Assembly: GCA_039584255.1 (NCBI GenBank)
Contig: JBDGYE010000021.1
Location: 1-32,035, forward strand
Origin: JBDGYE01 sp039584255
GTDB lineage: Bacteria > Gemmatimonadota > Gemmatimonadetes > Palauibacterales > Palauibacteraceae
DNA: 32,035 nt
Reading direction: 5' to 3'
The notes beneath the pieces were generated by a model. That model saw nothing but the letters and a program-made list of their open reading frames with translations, searched no databases and was not told the DNA's origin. This document shows positions 12,701 through 20,028 of this stretch, piece after piece (within the stretch, counting starts at the first letter, position 1; each line of letters begins with the position of its first letter). The position numbers were made by a program, and so were the translations under genes.

Positions 12701-13219
12701 CTACGTTTGGTGCGCATGACGGCCCGGAGCGGCCCTCGCCACCGCGGAACGGGGCGAGAGTAGAAGCCAAAAGATCAGGACGTGTGTAACCAGCAGCGCC
12801 GGGACGATCACGGCAGGGATGAAGTACGTTGCGCCAAGGTCGCCGTCAGGGGTCAGGCGGAAGCCTCTGTACAGCGCGTTCAGCAGATCTAGAAAACCCT
12901 CGATGTTGAATACCCAGACGAGCACGAGTGCCCCCCTCAGTCCTCGCCGCAGCGTGAAGATCGCGAGCAGAGCCAGCAGAGCTGCCAGCAGATCACCATA
13001 GGCCGCCGGCTTCGCGAAGGCAGGGTCCAGGGGGGCCGTGGTCACGCCCGGAATCAGGAACGCTAGGCCGACGTAGCGAAAGCTGTGAAAGAGCAACAGT
13101 GGAATGAGCGCCTCATCCAGCCGCTTGGGTCTGAGATGCGGGATCAGATACCACTTGGCGATCAGACCATAGCTCACCAAGCCCATCGCGATGCTGAGGG
13201 GGAGAATGAAGTCCGCCAT
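12701..13219 (-). CDS. Multi-pass membrane protein, unknown function
   Basis: The 172-residue product has about five hydrophobic helices: ILPLSIAMGLVSYGLIAKWY, ALIPLLLFHSFRYVGLAFLI, LLAALLALLAIF, ALVLVWVFNIEGFLDLL and FIPAVIVPALLVTHVLIFWL. I do not recognise a named family. ATG 13219 is preceded by GAGGAGGC with good spacing, and the family-like sequence starts there. It is the first gene of a two-gene minus-strand unit with the DUF427 gene. A full copy of repeat A lies in the divergent promoter region upstream, in the orientation opposite to this gene. Confidence 0.8.
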   Translation of the reverse strand: MADFILPLSIAMGLVSYGLIAKWYLIPHLRPKRLDEALIPLLLFHSFRYVGLAFLIPGVTTAPLDPAFAKPAAYGDLLAALLALLAIFTLRRGLRGALVLVWVFNIEGFLDLLNALYRGFRLTPDGDLGATYFIPAVIVPALLVTHVLIFWLLLSPRSAVARAAPGRHAHQT

Positions 13220-13291
13220 GGGATGCCTCCTCACTGGTTCAATCTGCTGATCCAGACAAACCGAAGCCCCCACCACCGTCAAGGAGTCCCC

Positions 13292-13345
13292 GGCGCCCGG
13301 TATCACGCCGGGCGCTTCCGCTTGCTCGGACGGCGGTGGTTGGGA
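13292..13345 (+). repeat. Repeat A copy 11 (full)
   Basis: GGCGCCCGG (13292-13300), TATCACG, CCGGGCGC (13308-13315), then TTCCGCTTGCTCGGACGGCG and GTGGTTGGGAGG. It lies between two divergent genes, so its hairpin cannot be the terminator of either. Confidence 0.85.
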
Positions 13346-13387
13346 GGCTCACGCATGCCCAAGAAAGCGAGCCCCGAGCCGAGTGGC

Positions 13388-13393
13388 TATAAT
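13388..13393 (+). promoter_or_regulatory. Consensus -10 box TATAAT
   Basis: A perfect TATAAT lies 40 bases before the lipoprotein ATG, giving a leader of about 30 nt. No -35 match is visible. Confidence 0.55.
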
Positions 13394-13432
13394 CAATGCC
13401 AAGGTCGTACTGAAGAGAATCCGAGGACACCA

Positions 13433-13891
13433 ATGAGACGCATCCTGGCGCTAGTCCTTCTTCTCGTAGCAAGCGTCGCCTGCAGCGACGATACAGTTAC
13501 GGGGCCTACGATTCCCGACATCACGGGCGAATGGGTAGGCTCCTGGACGATCGTCGCCCAGGGGAGTGGATTGCCGTCTCCGACCACGACGGAATGCTCG
13601 GGCAGCATAAGTATCACCACGCAGACAGGCCGCGAATTCTCGGGCAGCGCTCTGATTGACGGAGATCGTTGTTCCTTCCCGCCGCTGCCGTTTGAGGGCG
13701 ATGTGGAGGATGACGGGAGTCTCAGATTCACCCTCAACCTGGTCGCAGACTGTACCATCACCGAGGGAAGCTCGGACTTCACCGGCTCCGTCGAGGGCGA
13801 CAGCCTCGCCGTGACGTACGGAGTCTCCGCCGAGTGCGAAAGTGGCCCGTTTTCGGCTTCGATCAGCTTCACCGGCAGTCGCGCCTCTTAG
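13433..13891 (+). CDS. Predicted lipoprotein, beta-rich, unknown function
   Basis: The 152-residue product starts with MRRILALVLLLVASVAC, a lipoprotein signal with lipobox at Cys17. The mature part has alternating strands (ITGEWVGSWTIVAQGSG, SGSISITTQTGREFSGSALI, LRFTLNLVADCTITEG, SDFTGSVEGDSLAVTYGVSA) that read like an eight-stranded lipocalin-like or similar barrel. Five further cysteines may form disulfides, consistent with an extracytoplasmic site. ATG 13433 follows CGAGGA, and TATAAT lies at 13388. I do not recognise a named family. It stands alone between two copies of repeat A. Confidence 0.8.
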   Translation: MRRILALVLLLVASVACSDDTVTGPTIPDITGEWVGSWTIVAQGSGLPSPTTTECSGSISITTQTGREFSGSALIDGDRCSFPPLPFEGDVEDDGSLRFTLNLVADCTITEGSSDFTGSVEGDSLAVTYGVSAECESGPFSASISFTGSRAS

Positions 13892-13900
13892 CAAACCTCC

Positions 13901-13950
13901 CTCGACGGCACGGCGGGCGCTTCGCTTGCTCGCACGGCGGCGGGGGGGGA
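13901..13950 (+). repeat. Repeat A copy 12 (full tail, divergent left part)
   Basis: CTCGACGGCACGGCGGGCGC, then TTCGCTTGCTCGCACGGCGG and a G run. The left part is shared with the copy at 8801. Confidence 0.8.
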
Positions 13951-14065
13951 TGAAAGAGGATACACGGTACTGCAGCGCGCGATCTCATTTGGACTTTCCG
14001 GCATCACACTGTCAGATTGTCGGTGCCCCCCCAAAACGACGAGTCAGAAACCCGGAGTTGGTCTA

Positions 14066-14647
14066 CTGCTGCGTGCTATATCGACCTTCCTGGGAATGTT
14101 CTTTGCCGCATCCTCCCTTCTCGCGCAGGACGGAGGACGCACGAACCTGCCGGGGTTCGGTCCACACCCCTGGGGGTCCTCCCACAGTGAACTGTCCGCC
14201 GATTTCGGAGAGGCATTGGGGGACGACAATGAGGGCCTCTTTAGGACGGTGGTTTGGGAAGCCACACTGCTGGAAGAAGACGGCTACGCGCTGGCGTTGT
14301 TCACAGACGAACACGGGCTCGTAAAGGGAGGGTACGGATTCCCATACGATCAGTCGGACGGATGGGATTGCGTGCACATGTACCGTAAGTTCAAGAAGGC
14401 GCTGACCGAGGAATACGGTACGGGCAGGTCCCTCGAATCTGAAGGTGACAACCAGTCTATGGATCCATGCGAAGAGCTCTCAACGGGGGACGCTTACTTT
14501 ATGACTTCGTGGGATTTTGACGATGGCGCGCAGCTCCTGCTCAATGTGAACGACGACGGCAATGCGGTGATGTTTCACTACCAGTCCGCAAAGTTCGTCG
14601 AGCTAAAGACCGCGGTGCAGGAAGACGAAGAAGAAGAGCGGTTCTAG
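14066..14647 (+). CDS. Secreted acidic protein, unknown function, probable CTG start
   Basis: The first in-frame ATG (14096) leaves only a stub of a signal peptide. The frame stays open upstream and reads LLRAISTFLGMFFAASSLLA, a complete signal peptide, from CTG 14066, which is 8 bases after GGAG (14054-14057). No in-frame ATG, GTG or TTG lies between about 13,950 and 14,096. I therefore place the start at CTG 14066 (193 residues). An indel or sequencing error is the alternative. The mature protein is acidic, with FGPHPWGSSHSELSADFGEA, a conserved-looking WDCVHMYRKFKKALTEEYG and a C-terminal EDEEEERF. I do not recognise the family. A full copy of repeat A follows. Confidence 0.65.
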   Translation: MLRAISTFLGMFFAASSLLAQDGGRTNLPGFGPHPWGSSHSELSADFGEALGDDNEGLFRTVVWEATLLEEDGYALALFTDEHGLVKGGYGFPYDQSDGWDCVHMYRKFKKALTEEYGTGRSLESEGDNQSMDPCEELSTGDAYFMTSWDFDDGAQLLLNVNDDGNAVMFHYQSAKFVELKTAVQEDEEEERF

Positions 14648-14677
14648 GCCTCTTGCATCAAGTGGCACGCATCTGCC

Positions 14678-14722
14678 AGCGCCCGGTCCACGCCGGGCGC
14701 TTTCGCCCGCACGGCGGTAGGC
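14678..14722 (+). repeat. Repeat A copy 13 (slightly shortened)
   Basis: AGCGCCCGG (14678-14686), TCCACG, CCGGGCGCT (14693-14701), then TTCGCCCGCACGGCGGTAGG. It lacks the CTTGCT segment. It lies between two convergent genes. Confidence 0.8.
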
Positions 14723-14815
14723 GCAGACGTAGATCGCGTCAGCTGTCCGCCCAGCCCGTCCAGTAGGCTCCCGCGAACTGGGCATTATCTGCGGGTGCGC
14801 ACCACCGAGGTTATG

Positions 14816-15688
14816 TCAGGTCAGCAGCAGCGGCAGCTCGTGCGCCGTAATCGGCACGACCAGGAGAGGACACGGGGCGCGACGCAGGATCTGCTCGCTG
14901 TGACTTCCCCTGAAGGCGTCGAGAATGCCGTTCCGGCCGTCACTCGACATCACGATAAGGTCGGCGGGCAGGTCCCGCGCGGACTCGATGACCCCCTCGA
15001 TCACCTCCCCGGCCTGGAGGCTCTGGCTCCACCGGATGCCATCACGCTCGGGCAACTGGAGCTGCGGCATCTGGTCGCCTACGTGGGCCAGACGGATCTC
15101 GACTTCTTCGCCGTGCGCCTGACCGGCGGCTATGGCCACGCGCGCCGCCAGAGTGACGGCGTTCTGGCCATCCGGCACCTCGGCGACGGGAACCAGAATG
15201 CTCCGGGCTGTTAGCTGACCGCTCTTTGGATCCACGATTCCGGGACTGTCCACGGGGACGAACAGTGTGGAGGCGTCGGTCCGGTGGGCCAGTGGCTCCG
15301 ACACAGATGGTTTGAGCCAGCGCGGTCCCCCGCGCGACCCGCGCGTGGCCACCACCACGAGGTCGACATCACTCCTCTCGACGTAGTCGAGTATGGCCGG
15401 GAGCGGCCGGCCTCGCACGACCTTCTTCTTGATCCGCACGTTGAAGTTCTCGTACACCGCGCTCCGGGAGGCACCCTCTTCCAAGAGCCCCCAGCGCTGC
15501 AGCATTCCACGCACCGAGGGAAGGTCCGAGTTCTTCGGGGGTCCCTCCACGTGCAGCAGCGTGAGCGAGGTCTGGCGCAGGAGCGCGACCGCGAGCGCAT
15601 GCTGGAAGGCCATCTCGGAGTCCGGCGACAGATCGGTCGGGTGCAGCACACTACGGACGATGGGCAGCTTCCCTGGGATCGAGCTCAC
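14816..15688 (-). CDS. Tandem universal stress protein (UspA family)
   Basis: The 290-residue product contains two Usp domains. The first (about 9-150) starts IVRSVLHPTDLSPDSEMAFQ and includes DVDLVVVATRGSRGG. The second (about 160-285) starts ARSILVPVAEVPDGQNAVTL and includes ADLIVMSSDGRNGILDAFRG, followed by SHSEQILRRAPCPLLVVP. The second domain keeps a recognisable Gx-S-x-x-x-x-x-L-R-x-A-P-C-P-V-L-V-V type ending, related to the ATP-binding Usp loop. Such cytoplasmic proteins respond to stress or starvation. The start is GTG 15688, preceded by CAGGAG with about 7 bases of spacing. The gene diverges from the SnoaL-like lipoprotein gene. Confidence 0.88.
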   Translation of the reverse strand: MSSIPGKLPIVRSVLHPTDLSPDSEMAFQHALAVALLRQTSLTLLHVEGPPKNSDLPSVRGMLQRWGLLEEGASRSAVYENFNVRIKKKVVRGRPLPAILDYVERSDVDLVVVATRGSRGGPRWLKPSVSEPLAHRTDASTLFVPVDSPGIVDPKSGQLTARSILVPVAEVPDGQNAVTLAARVAIAAGQAHGEEVEIRLAHVGDQMPQLQLPERDGIRWSQSLQAGEVIEGVIESARDLPADLIVMSSDGRNGILDAFRGSHSEQILRRAPCPLLVVPITAHELPLLLT

Positions 15689-15905
15689 TGGCGGCTCCTG
15701 GCAGTGGGTGCGTCCACGCTATGACGAGGCCTGAATGTGAACCCTCGGCGCCCTTGCGTCCACCAGCCGCCCTCCCACGCCCCGTGCCCTGAGTTGGCCG
15801 GCGCCGTGCGCCGACCTAGATTGCGGCAGCTACCCGGCGAGCCCGCAGCACCCTCTCCTGACGTGACCCGCTGTGCCGTGTTACCCACGACGTTGGAGGT
15901 GCAGG

Positions 15906-16415
15906 ATGCGCAGGTCCGTCGCATTCACCGCTCTGATGTTCATGGCGCCGTTCGCCGCGTGTCAGGCACCGGCTCCGGAGGCGGGTCCGCTGTCCGAGGA
16001 GGACGTGGCGGCGATTCGCGACTTCGCGGAGCGGGAGGTCGTCGAGGTGCTCCTGGCTGAGGATTGGGATCGCTTCGTCGCTGCCTTCACCGAAGATGCT
16101 GTGAGGATGCCACCAAACGAGCCCTCGCAAAGGGGACGCGAGGTGATCAGGAACTGGGCCGAAGCGAACTGGGGCCCGCTCACGACGACCGAGTTCACCA
16201 TGACGGTGGAGGATCTGGATGGTCGTGGTGACCTGGCATACGCCCTGTTTTCCTACTCGGCTACGGTGGAGGTGCCAGGTGTGCCCGAGGCGGTGAAGGA
16301 CGTTGGCAAGGGCGTCATAATCCTCCGGAAGCAGGCCGACGGTCGGTGGCTGGCTTCGGTCTCCATATACAACGCCGACTCGCCGCCGCCGGTCGCTCCG
16401 GAGACCGCTACCTGA
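15906..16415 (+). CDS. SnoaL/DUF4440-like lipoprotein
   Basis: The 169-residue product has a lipoprotein signal ending FMAPFAACQ (Cys19). The mature domain follows the DUF4440 pattern: AAIRDFAEREVVEVLLAEDW, then DRFVAAFTEDAVRMPPNEPS, a central GREVIRNWAEANWG, and final strands (GKGVIILRKQADGRWLASVS, IYNADSPPP). NTF2-fold proteins of this kind bind or isomerise small ligands; nothing here fixes a substrate. ATG 15906 follows GGAGGTGCAGG. It resembles the secreted SnoaL-like product at 3814 in fold but is not an evident duplicate. The last copy of repeat A in the window follows it. Confidence 0.85.
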   Translation: MRRSVAFTALMFMAPFAACQAPAPEAGPLSEEDVAAIRDFAEREVVEVLLAEDWDRFVAAFTEDAVRMPPNEPSQRGREVIRNWAEANWGPLTTTEFTMTVEDLDGRGDLAYALFSYSATVEVPGVPEAVKDVGKGVIILRKQADGRWLASVSIYNADSPPPVAPETAT

Positions 16416-16423
16416 CCTCAGCT

Positions 16424-16451
16424 AGCGCCCGCTTCTCCGCCGGGCGCTTTC
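16424..16451 (+). repeat. Repeat A copy 14 (hairpin only, last copy)
   Basis: AGCGCCCG (16424-16431) pairs with CGGGCGCT (16441-16448), then TTCG. The tail is missing. No further copy is visible to the right. Confidence 0.7.
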
Positions 16452-16550
16452 GGCTGAAGCCCCTCGCCGGTCACTGACGTTGCGGCCGGGAGCACACACT
16501 GCCGGTGCCGCCGCTACCGCAGGAATACGTAGCGAGATCGGGGTCAGGCC

Positions 16551-16595
16551 TATACTAGCGTGGACACCGGTATGATGAAGTATTACTGTATCATA
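16551..16595 (+). promoter_or_regulatory. Promoter and palindromic operator of the toxin-antitoxin operon
   Basis: TATACT (16551-16556) is a likely -10. A 25-bp palindrome covers 16571-16595: outer arms TATGAT/ATCATA and inner AGTA-T-TACT, with two mismatched pairs between. It ends two bases before the antitoxin ATG, so bound antitoxin would block transcription and ribosome entry. This fits RHH antitoxin autoregulation. Confidence 0.65.
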
Positions 16596-16597
16596 TT

Positions 16598-16978
16598 ATG
16601 ACGCTAAAGAGGATCTCTATTACGATTCCCGACTCCCTCGTCGCGGCTGCCGACGAGCGCGCACGGGCACTGGACCGTTCGCGAAGCTGGGTGCTGGTCG
16701 AAGCGCTGCGTCGCTACCTCGAGGTGCCGGCGACCTTCTCCGGGCGGGCGGTCCACGAGGTTGCTACCGGCCCCTACGCGCTCGGCCTCGGTCCCTACCG
16801 CCAGGCACAGCTCGAAGCCGACCTCCAGCTCACCTCCGAACAGCGCGTGAGGGAAGCGGAGCGTACGGCGCGGGTGGCCGAGCTGCAGACGCCCGGGCGG
16901 CGGCGGGACCGCGTGCTCACATTCGACCGGTACGAGGATTACCTCGACTGGGAGCGGTGGGAGGACCGCCGCAGTTGA
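16598..16978 (+). CDS. Ribbon-helix-helix antitoxin
   Basis: The 126-residue product opens with a textbook RHH domain: strand RISITIPDSLVAAADERARA, then LDRSRSWVLVEALRRYL. The rest (GPYALGLGPYRQAQLEADLQ, RVREAERTARVAEL, VLTFDRYEDYLDWERWED) is charged and helical and probably wraps the partner toxin. ATG 16598 has no Shine-Dalgarno sequence; the palindrome occupies the space where one would lie. The stop codon overlaps the probable TTG start of the nucleotidyltransferase gene, so the two are translated as a coupled pair. The antitoxin role is inferred from this layout. Confidence 0.82.
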   Translation: MTLKRISITIPDSLVAAADERARALDRSRSWVLVEALRRYLEVPATFSGRAVHEVATGPYALGLGPYRQAQLEADLQLTSEQRVREAERTARVAELQTPGRRRDRVLTFDRYEDYLDWERWEDRRS

Positions 16979-17445
16979 GGGACGGGTACGAGACCCGCCT
17001 CGCTCGGGTGTGCGACGCGTTGAATCGGCACGAAGCTAACTACGTGCTCGTGGGAGCCGCGGCGATGCAGCTCTGGGGCTCCTCCCGGGCGACTCGCGAT
17101 GTCGATATCCTGATCGAAGCCACGGTCGAGAACGCCGAGCGGGTGCTTGCCGGCCTCGCGGAGCTCGGCTTCGGCCTGGCCGGCGGCTGGCTCGCCGAGG
17201 AACTGGTGAAGAAGCCGGTCACGGTCATCGGGGACGTTCCTCGCGTAGATGTGATGACCGTCGTGTGGAACGTTCGTTTCGACGAGGCGATGGCGGACGC
17301 GACGGAGTTCGACCTCGAAGGCGTGCGGATACCGACTGCGTCGATAGATCGTCTCATCGCCTCCAAGCGCACGGGCCGGTTGCAGGACGCAGCAGATATC
17401 GAGGTGTTGATCGAGATCCGGCGCCTTCGGGGCGAGGAAGGCTGA
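16975..17445 (+). CDS. Nucleotidyltransferase-fold protein, probable toxin
   Basis: The 156-residue product carries the minimal nucleotidyltransferase signature: YVLVGAAAMQLWGSSRATRD, continuing VDILIEA, i.e. a G-S-x-R-x-T-x-D-x-D motif with two metal-binding aspartates, followed by VPRVDVMTVVW (third acidic position) and a C-terminal IDRLIASKRTGRLQDAADIE helix. AbiEii/MNT-like toxins use this fold to add nucleotides to tRNA or proteins. I choose TTG 16975, which overlaps the antitoxin stop (TTGA) and lies 10 bases after GGAGG (16960-16964). GTG 16957 would start upstream of that site. A non-toxic nucleotidyltransferase is possible. Confidence 0.82.
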   Translation: MRDGYETRLARVCDALNRHEANYVLVGAAAMQLWGSSRATRDVDILIEATVENAERVLAGLAELGFGLAGGWLAEELVKKPVTVIGDVPRVDVMTVVWNVRFDEAMADATEFDLEGVRIPTASIDRLIASKRTGRLQDAADIEVLIEIRRLRGEEG

Positions 17446-17540
17446 TTCCCGGATACTCTTCCACCCGGCCTCGATGTGTCGCGCTCGTTTGATTAGTCTG
17501 GAGGAGATCGAAAAGAGTCTTCATCCTGGAGGTAGAGACA

Positions 17541-17717
17541 ATGGCCAAAGAGCTTCGCTGCGGGGACATCATGCCGGGCTGCGACTACGTCGCACGGGGA
17601 GAGAGTGTCGAGGACGTGCTGGCCAAGGGTGCCGAACATGCCCGTGACGTGCACGGGATCCTGGAGATGGACGAGGCGACGGCAGCCAAGGTCCAGGCCG
17701 CGATTCGCGAGGCGTAG
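17541..17717 (+). CDS. DUF1059-family small protein
   Basis: This 58-residue protein matches DUF1059: MAKELRCGDIMPGCDYVARG, then ESVEDVLAKGAEHARDVHGI and a short C-terminal helix. The conserved CGDxxPGCD pair of cysteines (Cys7, Cys14) and the AEHAxxVHG block are the family hallmarks. Its biochemical role is unknown; the Cys and His residues could bind a metal. ATG 17541 follows GGAGGT (17528-17533), a good ribosome site. It stands alone between the toxin-antitoxin pair and the DUF4153 gene. Confidence 0.9.
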   Translation: MAKELRCGDIMPGCDYVARGESVEDVLAKGAEHARDVHGILEMDEATAAKVQAAIREA

Positions 17718-17811
17718 GGTAGGCCGTTCCGTTCGACAGATAGACGAGACAGTAGTCAACTAAGCGTCCGGGTCGTAGGCTCACATACGCGCCCGATCCC
17801 GCTCGGGTGCC

Positions 17812-17824
17812 TATATTGTGTCCA
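17812..17824 (+). promoter_or_regulatory. TATATT promoter of a probable leaderless mRNA
   Basis: TATATT (17812-17817) is followed by GTGTCC and ATG at 17824. A transcript from a -10 at this position would start at or next to the A of that ATG, so the mRNA would have no leader. Confidence 0.6.
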
Positions 17825-19704
17825 TGAGATTCCCCTCCATGCACAAGCTGGTGAGCGCGGGTCGGGCAGCCGCGAGGCGCTTCCCGCTGGTGCTGCTGTG
17901 CGGGGCCATCTCCGCCTTGGCCGGAGCCCTCCTTGCGGACTCTGCGATCGAAGATGAGGTCCTGCTCGGCGTGCTCTTCGCCAGCACACTGGGACTGCCT
18001 CTGTTCCTCGCGATCGATCTCCTGGCCGAGCGTCGCCGGTGGAGTGACGCCCGCCTGTGGGCCTCCCGCCTGATCGGAATCGCTCTCCTCGCAGGCATCT
18101 ACTTCGCCCGATCCGGTTGGTCCGAACCAGTCGAGTTGACCCGGTATGTCCAGCTCTCGGTGGCCCTGCACCTGTTCGTGGCCGTCGTGCCCTACCTCGG
18201 GGTGCGTGAGAGGAACGGTTTCTGGCAATACAACCGGAGTCTGTTCCTGCGCTTCCTGATCGCCGCGCTGTTCTCGGCCGTGCTCTACGTCGGTCTGGCG
18301 ATCGCCCTGGCGGCGGTGGACAACTTGCTGGGGGTGGAGGTCGACGGGGACACGTACTGGCGTCTGTGGTGTGTCGTGGCCTTCCTGTTCAACACCTGGT
18401 TCTTCCTGGGGGGCGTCCCGCAGGACCTGACGGCGCTTGAGGAATGGACCGACTATCCGCCGGCCCTGAAGGTGCTCAGCCAGTACATACTCAGCCCTCT
18501 CGTGACGCTCTATCTGGCTATTCTGACCCTGTACCTGGGCCGGATCCTGATCACTCGCGTGTGGCCCAGCGGCTGGATCGGCTACCTGGTGTCGAGCGTC
18601 GCGACCGCGGGGATCCTCTCGCTGCTCCTTCTCTATCCGGTCGAGGAACAGGAGGAGAACAGGTGGGTCCGCCGTTACGCGCGCTGGTTCTACGTGGGCC
18701 TGGTGCCGTCGATCGCGATGCTGCTCCTGGCCATATGGAAGCGAATCGATCAGTACGGGGTGACGGAGCTGCGCTACTTTCTGGTGGTGCTGTCCGCGTG
18801 GCTGGCCGGAATCGCCGTGTACTACATCGCGACGCGCAGCCGCAACATCAAGCTCATCCCGGCCTCGCTCGGCATCATCGCGGTGCTGACCTTCGCCGGA
18901 CCGTGGGGCGCCTATGCCGTGTCGCGCCGGAGCCAGACGAACCGCCTGGAAGCGCTGTTGGTTCGTAACGAGTTGCTGGTCGACGGACGGGTGCGACAGG
19001 CCCCGGGCGAGGTCCCGTTCGACGATCGAAAGGAGATCAGCGCGATCGTCCGGTACCTGGCGGAGACACACGGCACGACCTCCATCGATCCGTGGTTCGA
19101 CGGAAGACTGGCCGAGATCGACACAGTGGCGAACGGCACCGGTCCCTCGGAGCGCTGGAAAGCCGGCGGACGCGCCGAGGTGATTGTCGCCCATCTGGGC
19201 CTTCGTTACGTAGAGCACCACGCCCCCGGAGCGGATGAGTACTTCGACTTCTTCGCCCAACAGGACGGTCCACCGTTGTTCATCGGCGAGTACGACTATG
19301 TCCTTCGAAACCGCAACCTCCCGATCGACACGGTTCGAGCAGGCGGCGCCACGTACGCTTTCGTGCTCGACGAAGAACGAGACCTGATCACCATGTCCGG
19401 AGACGGGGAAGTGCTCATCGAGCTTCCCATCGGGCCGACGATCGAGCGTGCGCTGGAGTACCGAAGCACGCACGCGGCGGGTTCGTCGCTTCCCGCGGAT
19501 GTTCTGTACCTCGAGGCGGCGAACGAGCGCGCCAGACTGGCGGTTTACGTCACCGCGATCACCGGAACGATCGAAACCCCGGAGCCGACGGAATCGCCAG
19601 CCGTGGCACCGGAGGCGCCAGTCGCCGGGGCGCCGCGCGGTTCGGCGCCGTCGTACCAGATCACCTCGTTCAGCGCGGACTACTACTTCAGAGTGCGTCC
19701 CTAG
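17824..19704 (+). CDS. DUF4153 family multi-pass membrane protein
   Basis: The product (626 residues from ATG 17824) has about ten or more hydrophobic segments in residues 20-380, then a soluble C-terminal domain. The central region is typical of DUF4153: LSQYILSPLVTLYLAILTLY, WPSGWIGYLVSSVATAGILS, RWFYVGLVPSIAMLLLAIW, YGVTELRYFLVVLSAWLAGI and IKLIPASLGIIAVL with GPWGAYAVSRRSQTNRLE. Function is unknown. The C-terminal 240 residues (after ALLVRNELLVDGRV) are acidic and probably extracytoplasmic. GTG 17818 is in frame but overlaps the promoter region, so ATG 17824 is preferred. The next gene begins at the base after the stop codon, so the two are co-translated. Confidence 0.87.
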   Translation: MRFPSMHKLVSAGRAAARRFPLVLLCGAISALAGALLADSAIEDEVLLGVLFASTLGLPLFLAIDLLAERRRWSDARLWASRLIGIALLAGIYFARSGWSEPVELTRYVQLSVALHLFVAVVPYLGVRERNGFWQYNRSLFLRFLIAALFSAVLYVGLAIALAAVDNLLGVEVDGDTYWRLWCVVAFLFNTWFFLGGVPQDLTALEEWTDYPPALKVLSQYILSPLVTLYLAILTLYLGRILITRVWPSGWIGYLVSSVATAGILSLLLLYPVEEQEENRWVRRYARWFYVGLVPSIAMLLLAIWKRIDQYGVTELRYFLVVLSAWLAGIAVYYIATRSRNIKLIPASLGIIAVLTFAGPWGAYAVSRRSQTNRLEALLVRNELLVDGRVRQAPGEVPFDDRKEISAIVRYLAETHGTTSIDPWFDGRLAEIDTVANGTGPSERWKAGGRAEVIVAHLGLRYVEHHAPGADEYFDFFAQQDGPPLFIGEYDYVLRNRNLPIDTVRAGGATYAFVLDEERDLITMSGDGEVLIELPIGPTIERALEYRSTHAAGSSLPADVLYLEAANERARLAVYVTAITGTIETPEPTESPAVAPEAPVAGAPRGSAPSYQITSFSADYYFRVRP

Positions 19705-19989
19705 ATGGCCGAGCCCCCCGAGTTCTGTTTCGCGCTCTGCGAAGAGAGGGGCGTCCATCTATTCACCTCGCACCCGGATGCCGACGACTGGTCGGTCGTC
19801 GTCCGAACTGAGCGATCGGGCGAGACGATGATCGGTTCGCGTCCCGAACCCGAGTACTCGTTCAAGCCCTGGGGAAGTCTCGAGGAAGGCGAGACAGTGT
19901 GGTTCCTGGGGCCCCGCGACGGAGGGCCCTACCGGATCACCGTCAAGGATCGCTCCGGCAGGGTGGTCCACCGAGTCCGATACAGGTAG
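19705..19989 (+). CDS. Hypothetical small beta-rich protein
   Basis: The 94-residue product starts at ATG 19705, directly after the TAG of the DUF4153 gene, so it depends on translational coupling. No separate ribosome site is needed or seen. It has no signal peptide or membrane helix. Sequence blocks such as FCFALCEERGVHLFTSHPDA, WSVVVRTERSG, EEGETVWFLGPRDGGPYRIT and VKDRSGRVVHRVRYR suggest a small beta fold. I do not recognise a family. Its tight linkage to the DUF4153 gene suggests a shared process at the membrane. Confidence 0.75.
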   Translation: MAEPPEFCFALCEERGVHLFTSHPDADDWSVVVRTERSGETMIGSRPEPEYSFKPWGSLEEGETVWFLGPRDGGPYRITVKDRSGRVVHRVRYR

Positions 19990-20028
19990 GTTCCGGCCCT
20001 TTCCGGCCGACCCACAGGAGACACGCAG

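Noticed and set aside
13842..14324. 160-codon plus-strand frame across the copy of repeat A at 13901
   Set aside because: Its N-terminus is translated repeat (ALRLLARRR) and it overlaps the secreted-protein gene at 14066 in another frame, which has the better signal peptide and composition.
177..16451. Classical integron attC sites
   Set aside because: The repeats lack RYYYAAC and GTTRRRY ends and the bulged attC fold. No IntI-like integrase is encoded in the window. Only the directional cassette-like layout is similar.
17569..19758. Long minus-strand open frame (about 730 codons)
   Set aside because: It is antisense to the DUF4153 gene, is extremely Arg/Gln/His-rich with no domain pattern, and also covers the DUF1059 gene region only as a shadow.
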